DNA of 24,254 nt, from NCBI GenBank assembly GCA_035551355.1, contig DASZNF010000095.1:1-24254 (forward strand), read 5' to 3'. Origin of the DNA: DATATV01 sp035551355 (GTDB taxonomy: Bacteria > Actinomycetota > Actinomycetes > Mycobacteriales > Pseudonocardiaceae). This document shows positions 20,955 through 24,254 of this stretch, piece by piece. The translations under genes were made by a program, and so were the position numbers. The stretch's first letter is position 1. Each line of letters begins with the position of its first letter. The notes under the pieces were generated by a model. That model was not told the DNA's origin. It did no database searches and saw only the letters and a program-made list of their open reading frames with translations.

Positions 20955-22523
20955 TCAGTCCCGTGTGGACAGTCGGGCCTCTTCCAGGTCCAGTTCGTTG
21001 AGCACCCGGCGCAGCACCTCGTCGTCGATGTCCCCGGCGTCCCGGGCGTCGACGTAGACCTGGCGTTCGGCGGCCAGCATTTCCAGCCGCAGCCTACGAA
21101 ACGCGGTGGCCGGACTCTCGATGTCCTGCCGCCCCAACCGTTCCCACACCGCGTTGCCGCGCCGCTCGGTCATCGCGCGCAGCTTGTCGGCCACATGATC
21201 CGGGGCGGTGGTGGTGTCTTCCGCGAGCAGTTCGTCCAGCCGGTCGATGGCCGCGGCCGAGGCGTTGTGCGCGGCCTGGGCCTCGGCCAACGCGTCGGCC
21301 TGTTCCTCGTCACCGTGCACGCCGAGCTTGCGGATCAGCCACGGCAACGTGGTGCCCTGGATCAGCAAGGTGCCCACGGTGATGGTGAAGGCCAGCAGCA
21401 GCACCAGATCCCGGCCCTCGACGTTCTCCGGCACCGAGGCCGCGGCGGCCAGTGACACCACCCCACGCATCCCGGTCCAGGCGATCACTGTCACGTTGCG
21501 CCAGGGCGGCACCGGCCGCCCTCGGCCTACTCCGGGGATCTTGCGGGGCAGATACGTCGCCGGATACATCCACACCACGCGCAACACCATCGTGGCCACC
21601 AGCACGGCCAGCACCGGCCAGACCAGGGACAGCGGCGGATGCCCGTTGCGCTGGGCCTCGCCGACCACGAACCGGAAATTCAGGCCGATCAGCGCGAACA
21701 CCAGCGATTCCAGCAGCACGTCCACCGCGCGCCACACCGCCCGCTCCTGCAGCCGGGTGGCGTACCCGGCGCGCGGCGCGTTGTGGCCGAGGTAGAGCCC
21801 GGCGGTGACCACGGCCAGCACGCCGGACCCGTGCACCGCCTCGGCGATCTGGTAGGCGGCGAAGGGAACCAGCATGCCCAGCGCGCTTTCCAGTACCCCG
21901 TCGCCGATGCGCATCCGGATGCGGTGCACCACGAAGCCCAGCACCAGCCCGATCACCACACCGCCGACCACGGCCAGCGCGAACAGGCCCAGTCCGGCGC
22001 CGAAGGAGGTGGCGCTGCCGACCGCGGCGGCCACCGCGACCTTGAACAGGGTCAGCGCGGTGGCGTCGTTGACCAGGCTCTCGCCCGAAAGCAGAGTCAT
22101 GATCCGGCGCGGCAGGCCGAGTTTGCGGCCGATGGCCACCGCAGCCACCGCGTCCGGCGGGGCGACCACCGCGCCCAGCACCAGCGCCGAGGTCAGCGGC
22201 AGGCCGGGCACCAGCCAGTAGGCGATGAACCCGATGCCGACCATGCTGGCGATCACCAGGCCCACCGACAGCAGCGCGATCGCCCGCACGTTCTCCCGGA
22301 AGCTCAGGTAGGAGGTGCTCAGCGAGGCCGAGTACAGCAGCGGCGGCAGGAACAGCACCAGCACCACTTCCGGGTCGATGCTGAAGTCCGGCACGCCCGG
22401 GATGAACGACGCGACCAGCCCGACGGCGACCAGCAACAGCGGCGCCGACCAGTCCAGTTTGCGGGCCAGCGTGGCGACCGCGAGTGACCCCGTGAGCACC
22501 AGGAGTGATTCGATGCCGGTCAA
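20955..22523 (-). CDS. CPA1 family Na+/H+ antiporter
   Basis: A 522-aa cation:proton antiporter with about twelve membrane helices. The ion-binding segment is clear: GAVVAPPDAVAAVAIGRKLGLPRR followed by LLSGESLVNDATALTLFKVAVAA, with Asp in APPD and the conserved ND pair. RGVVSLAAA lies near the end of the membrane part. A charged cytoplasmic C-terminal tail of about 120 residues follows, probably helical and regulatory. TTG at 22523 is chosen because GGAGGG lies 4 nt upstream and the protein then begins at the first helix (TGIESLLVLTGSLAVA); the longer reading to 22751 is basic, low quality, and crosses the divergent gene. Confidence 0.93.
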   Translation of the reverse strand: MTGIESLLVLTGSLAVATLARKLDWSAPLLLVAVGLVASFIPGVPDFSIDPEVVLVLFLPPLLYSASLSTSYLSFRENVRAIALLSVGLVIASMVGIGFIAYWLVPGLPLTSALVLGAVVAPPDAVAAVAIGRKLGLPRRIMTLLSGESLVNDATALTLFKVAVAAAVGSATSFGAGLGLFALAVVGGVVIGLVLGFVVHRIRMRIGDGVLESALGMLVPFAAYQIAEAVHGSGVLAVVTAGLYLGHNAPRAGYATRLQERAVWRAVDVLLESLVFALIGLNFRFVVGEAQRNGHPPLSLVWPVLAVLVATMVLRVVWMYPATYLPRKIPGVGRGRPVPPWRNVTVIAWTGMRGVVSLAAAASVPENVEGRDLVLLLAFTITVGTLLIQGTTLPWLIRKLGVHGDEEQADALAEAQAAHNASAAAIDRLDELLAEDTTTAPDHVADKLRAMTERRGNAVWERLGRQDIESPATAFRRLRLEMLAAERQVYVDARDAGDIDDEVLRRVLNELDLEEARLSTRD

Positions 22524-22569
22524 CTGACCCTCCCCGTTAGCGGTCGCCCGGGCTCGTGCGCGGTCGCCG

Positions 22570-22575
22570 GATAAT
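22570..22575 (+). promoter_or_regulatory. -10 element for the UBP zinc-finger gene
   Basis: GATAAT, one base from TATAAT, lies exactly 6 nt before the GTG at 22582. It lies in the 58-bp divergent gap with the antiporter gene. Confidence 0.5.
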
Positions 22576-22581
22576 GATGAT

Positions 22582-22845
22582 GTGAGCTGCGCCCATACCG
22601 AAACTCTGCCCGAACCCGAAGTGGCCCCCCGCACCCCCGAGGGCTGCCAGGAATGCCTGGAGATCGGCAACGATCTGTGGGTCCATCTTCGACTCTGCCT
22701 GGACTGCGGGCATGTCGGCTGCTGTGACTCCAGCCAGTACAAACACGCCACGGCCCATCATCGCCAGGACGGTCACCCGGTGATGCGCTCGTTCGAGCCG
22801 GGCGAGAACTGGCGCTGGTGCTACCTGGACAACCGGCTGGTCTGA
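22582..22845 (+). CDS. UBP-type zinc-finger protein
   Basis: An 87-aa protein that is almost wholly a ubiquitin-hydrolase-type zinc finger (ZnF-UBP). Metal ligands are visible: CQEC near 22-25, CLDCGHVGCC near 38-47, and the histidine cluster KHATAHHRQDGHPV. In eukaryotes the domain binds the free C-terminus of ubiquitin; actinobacterial stand-alone copies have no proven partner, though Pup or another protein tail is conceivable (speculation). GTG start by -10 spacing. It precedes purD by 34 bp on the same strand. Confidence 0.88.
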   Translation: MSCAHTETLPEPEVAPRTPEGCQECLEIGNDLWVHLRLCLDCGHVGCCDSSQYKHATAHHRQDGHPVMRSFEPGENWRWCYLDNRLV

Positions 22846-22865
22846 CGGCCTCGCCGGGACTCGCC

Positions 22866-22871
22866 TACGCT
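22866..22871 (+). promoter_or_regulatory. -10 element for purD
   Basis: TACGCT lies 8 nt before the GTG at 22880, with a -35-like CTGACG (22842-22847) 18 nt upstream, overlapping the stop of the zinc-finger gene. Confidence 0.35.
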
Positions 22872-22879
22872 CTTTCACC

Positions 22880-24145
22880 GTGCGCGTACTGGTAATCGGG
22901 TCCGGCGCCCGGGAACACGCTCTGGTGCTGGCTCTCTCCCGCGATCCCGGGGCGACCGCCCTGGCCTGTGCGCCGGGCAACGCGGGCACCGCGGGCCTGG
23001 CCGAGCCGTTCGCGGTGGACCCGCGCTCGGCCGGGGAAGTGGTCACGCTGGCCCGGCAGTGGTCGGCCGACCTGGTGGTGATCGGGCCGGAGGCGCCGCT
23101 GGTGGCCGGGGTGGCCGACGCGGTGCGCGAGGCCGGTTTCGCCTGCTTCGGGCCGTCGGCCGCGGCGGCCCGGATCGAGGGGTCCAAGGAGTTCGCCAAG
23201 GACGTGATGACCGCGGCCGGGGTGCCGACCGCGCGCGCCGAACTGGTGGACAACCCGGCGATGCTGGACGCCGCGCTGGGCCGGTTCGGCCCCATGTGGG
23301 TGGTGAAGGACGACGGGCTGGCCGCGGGCAAGGGCGTGGTCGTGACCGATGACCTGGAAGCAGCCCGGGCGCACGCGCTGACCCTGCTCGACGGCGGGCA
23401 CCCGGTGCTGCTGGAATCGTTCCTGGACGGGCAGGAGGTGTCGCTGTTCTGCCTGGTCGACGGCGAGCACGTGGTGCCGCTGCTGCCCGCGCAGGATTTC
23501 AAACGAGTGGGTGACGGCGACGCCGGCCCGAACACAGGCGGTATGGGCGCCTACGCGCCGCTGCCCTGGGTGCCGTCCGGTCTGGTTGACGATGTCCTGG
23601 CCCGGATCGTCCGTCCGGTGGTCGACGAGCTGGGCAAACGCGGCGCCCCGTTCACCGGCCTGCTCTACGCCGGACTCGCCCTCACCTCCACCGGCCCGCA
23701 GGTGATCGAGTTCAACTGCCGGTTCGGCGATCCGGAAACTCAGGTAGTGCTGGCCCTGCTCAACACCCCATTGGGTGATCTGCTGCGCGCCGCCGCGACC
23801 GGAAACCTGGCCGACTACCCGACGCTGGACTGGCAGGACGGCGCCGCGGTCACCGTGGTGGTCGCGGCCGAGGGCTACCCGGGCGTGCCCCGGACGGGTG
23901 ACGTGATCACCGGCGCCGACGCCGACGGGGTGCTGCACGCCGGCACTCGGCGGCGCGACGATGGGGTGGTCGTGTCCACCGGCGGGCGGGTGCTGTCCGT
24001 GGTCGGCCAGGGCGACGACCTGGCCGCCGCGCGGGAGGACGCCTACCGCCGGGTGGCCGAGGTTCACCTGGCCGGCGCACACCACCGCACGGACATCGCG
24101 CTGCGTGCCGTGCAGGGTGCGATCGCGGTACCGCCGGGCCGCTGA
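22880..24145 (+). CDS. purD: Phosphoribosylamine-glycine ligase (GAR synthetase)
   Basis: A 421-aa ATP-grasp enzyme for the second step of purine synthesis, joining phosphoribosylamine and glycine. The N-domain starts VRVLVIGSGAREHAL; GPEAPLVAGVAD and FGPSAAAARIEGSKEFAK follow; the ATP-grasp part has WVVKDDGLAAGKGVVV, FLDGQEVSLF and GPNTGGMGAYAP; the metal-binding IEFNCRFGDPETQ is near residues 276-288. Length is normal. GTG at 22880 begins exactly at the conserved first strand and has TACGCT 8 nt upstream. purA is in the same window but about 6.7 kb away and not co-transcribed. Confidence 0.97.
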   Translation: MRVLVIGSGAREHALVLALSRDPGATALACAPGNAGTAGLAEPFAVDPRSAGEVVTLARQWSADLVVIGPEAPLVAGVADAVREAGFACFGPSAAAARIEGSKEFAKDVMTAAGVPTARAELVDNPAMLDAALGRFGPMWVVKDDGLAAGKGVVVTDDLEAARAHALTLLDGGHPVLLESFLDGQEVSLFCLVDGEHVVPLLPAQDFKRVGDGDAGPNTGGMGAYAPLPWVPSGLVDDVLARIVRPVVDELGKRGAPFTGLLYAGLALTSTGPQVIEFNCRFGDPETQVVLALLNTPLGDLLRAAATGNLADYPTLDWQDGAAVTVVVAAEGYPGVPRTGDVITGADADGVLHAGTRRRDDGVVVSTGGRVLSVVGQGDDLAAAREDAYRRVAEVHLAGAHHRTDIALRAVQGAIAVPPGR

Positions 24146-24237
24146 GTTTGTGCCGAAGCGAGCCCGCTGACCTGGTCGCGTTGGTAGCCTGCGTAGAGAG
24201 AGCGAGTAGCTACGAAACGTGCGGGGGTGTTTCGCCG

Positions 24238-24254
24238 ATGGCGACCGAAGGCGT
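24238..24254 (+). CDS. Possible start of a further gene, cut by the window end
   Basis: ATG at 24238 opens MATEG before the window stops. A G-run (24223-24227) lies about 10 nt upstream, and TAGCCT (24185-24190) could be a -10. Nothing can be said about the product. Confidence 0.3.

Noticed and set aside
24169..24228. tRNA or small RNA gene after purD
   Set aside because: Only short weak inverted repeats (CGTAG/CTACG) were found; no cloverleaf or T-loop sequence.

Overview
The window looks like a piece of a high-GC actinobacterial chromosome, most likely Pseudonocardiaceae or a close relative. The grounds are the strongly GC-biased third positions, frequent GTG starts, an F420-type LLM oxidoreductase, a DasR-like operator in front of nagA, and a core gene order (dedA, fba, DUF3151, a diacylglycerol-kinase-like gene, purA) that matches the Mycobacterium tuberculosis Rv0364-Rv0357c neighbourhood as I remember it. 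No phage, transposase, tRNA, rRNA or CRISPR was seen.

Layout. 1-244: a leader with two DnaA-box-like nonamers. 245-4470 (+): a translationally coupled pair of FAD-linked 2-hydroxyacid dehydrogenases, the first fused to an Fe-S/CCG module. 4480-4515: a hairpin between convergent genes. 4549-6088 (-): a DedA membrane protein and a Pro/Gly-rich tail-anchored protein. 6211-6690 (+): a DUF1203 protein. 6788-10582 (-): nagA, an ECF sigma factor, an SDR oxidoreductase and an aldo/keto reductase, each apparently with its own promoter. 10695-11546 (+): an F420-type LLM oxidoreductase. 11587-11853 (-): DUF427. 12037-13071 (+): fba, followed by a strong hairpin, a possible 29-aa membrane peptide and DUF3151. 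13803-14115: a convergent intergenic region with an AT-rich nested palindrome. 14116-14799 (-): a diacylglycerol-kinase-like protein with a degenerate glycine motif, divergent from purA (14889-16178). 16359-20100 (+): a four-gene alkanesulfonate operon, ssuC-ssuB-ssuA-ssuD, behind a double palindromic operator. 20143-20928 (+): a SAM methyltransferase. 20955-22523 (-): a CPA1 Na+/H+ antiporter. 22582-24145 (+): a UBP zinc-finger protein and purD. A further gene may begin at 24238.

Functionally this is housekeeping (purine synthesis, glycolysis, amino-sugar recycling) mixed with oxidoreductases and sulfonate scavenging. No clearly new multi-gene system is present. The interest lies in the regulatory DNA: many genes carry an actinobacterial -10 hexamer at an almost fixed distance from the start codon (putative leaderless mRNAs), several of these overlap perfect palindromes, and one intergenic region holds a striking nested palindrome of unknown role. 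Start codons were chosen from Shine-Dalgarno sequences where present, otherwise from this -10 spacing; the latter are inferences.
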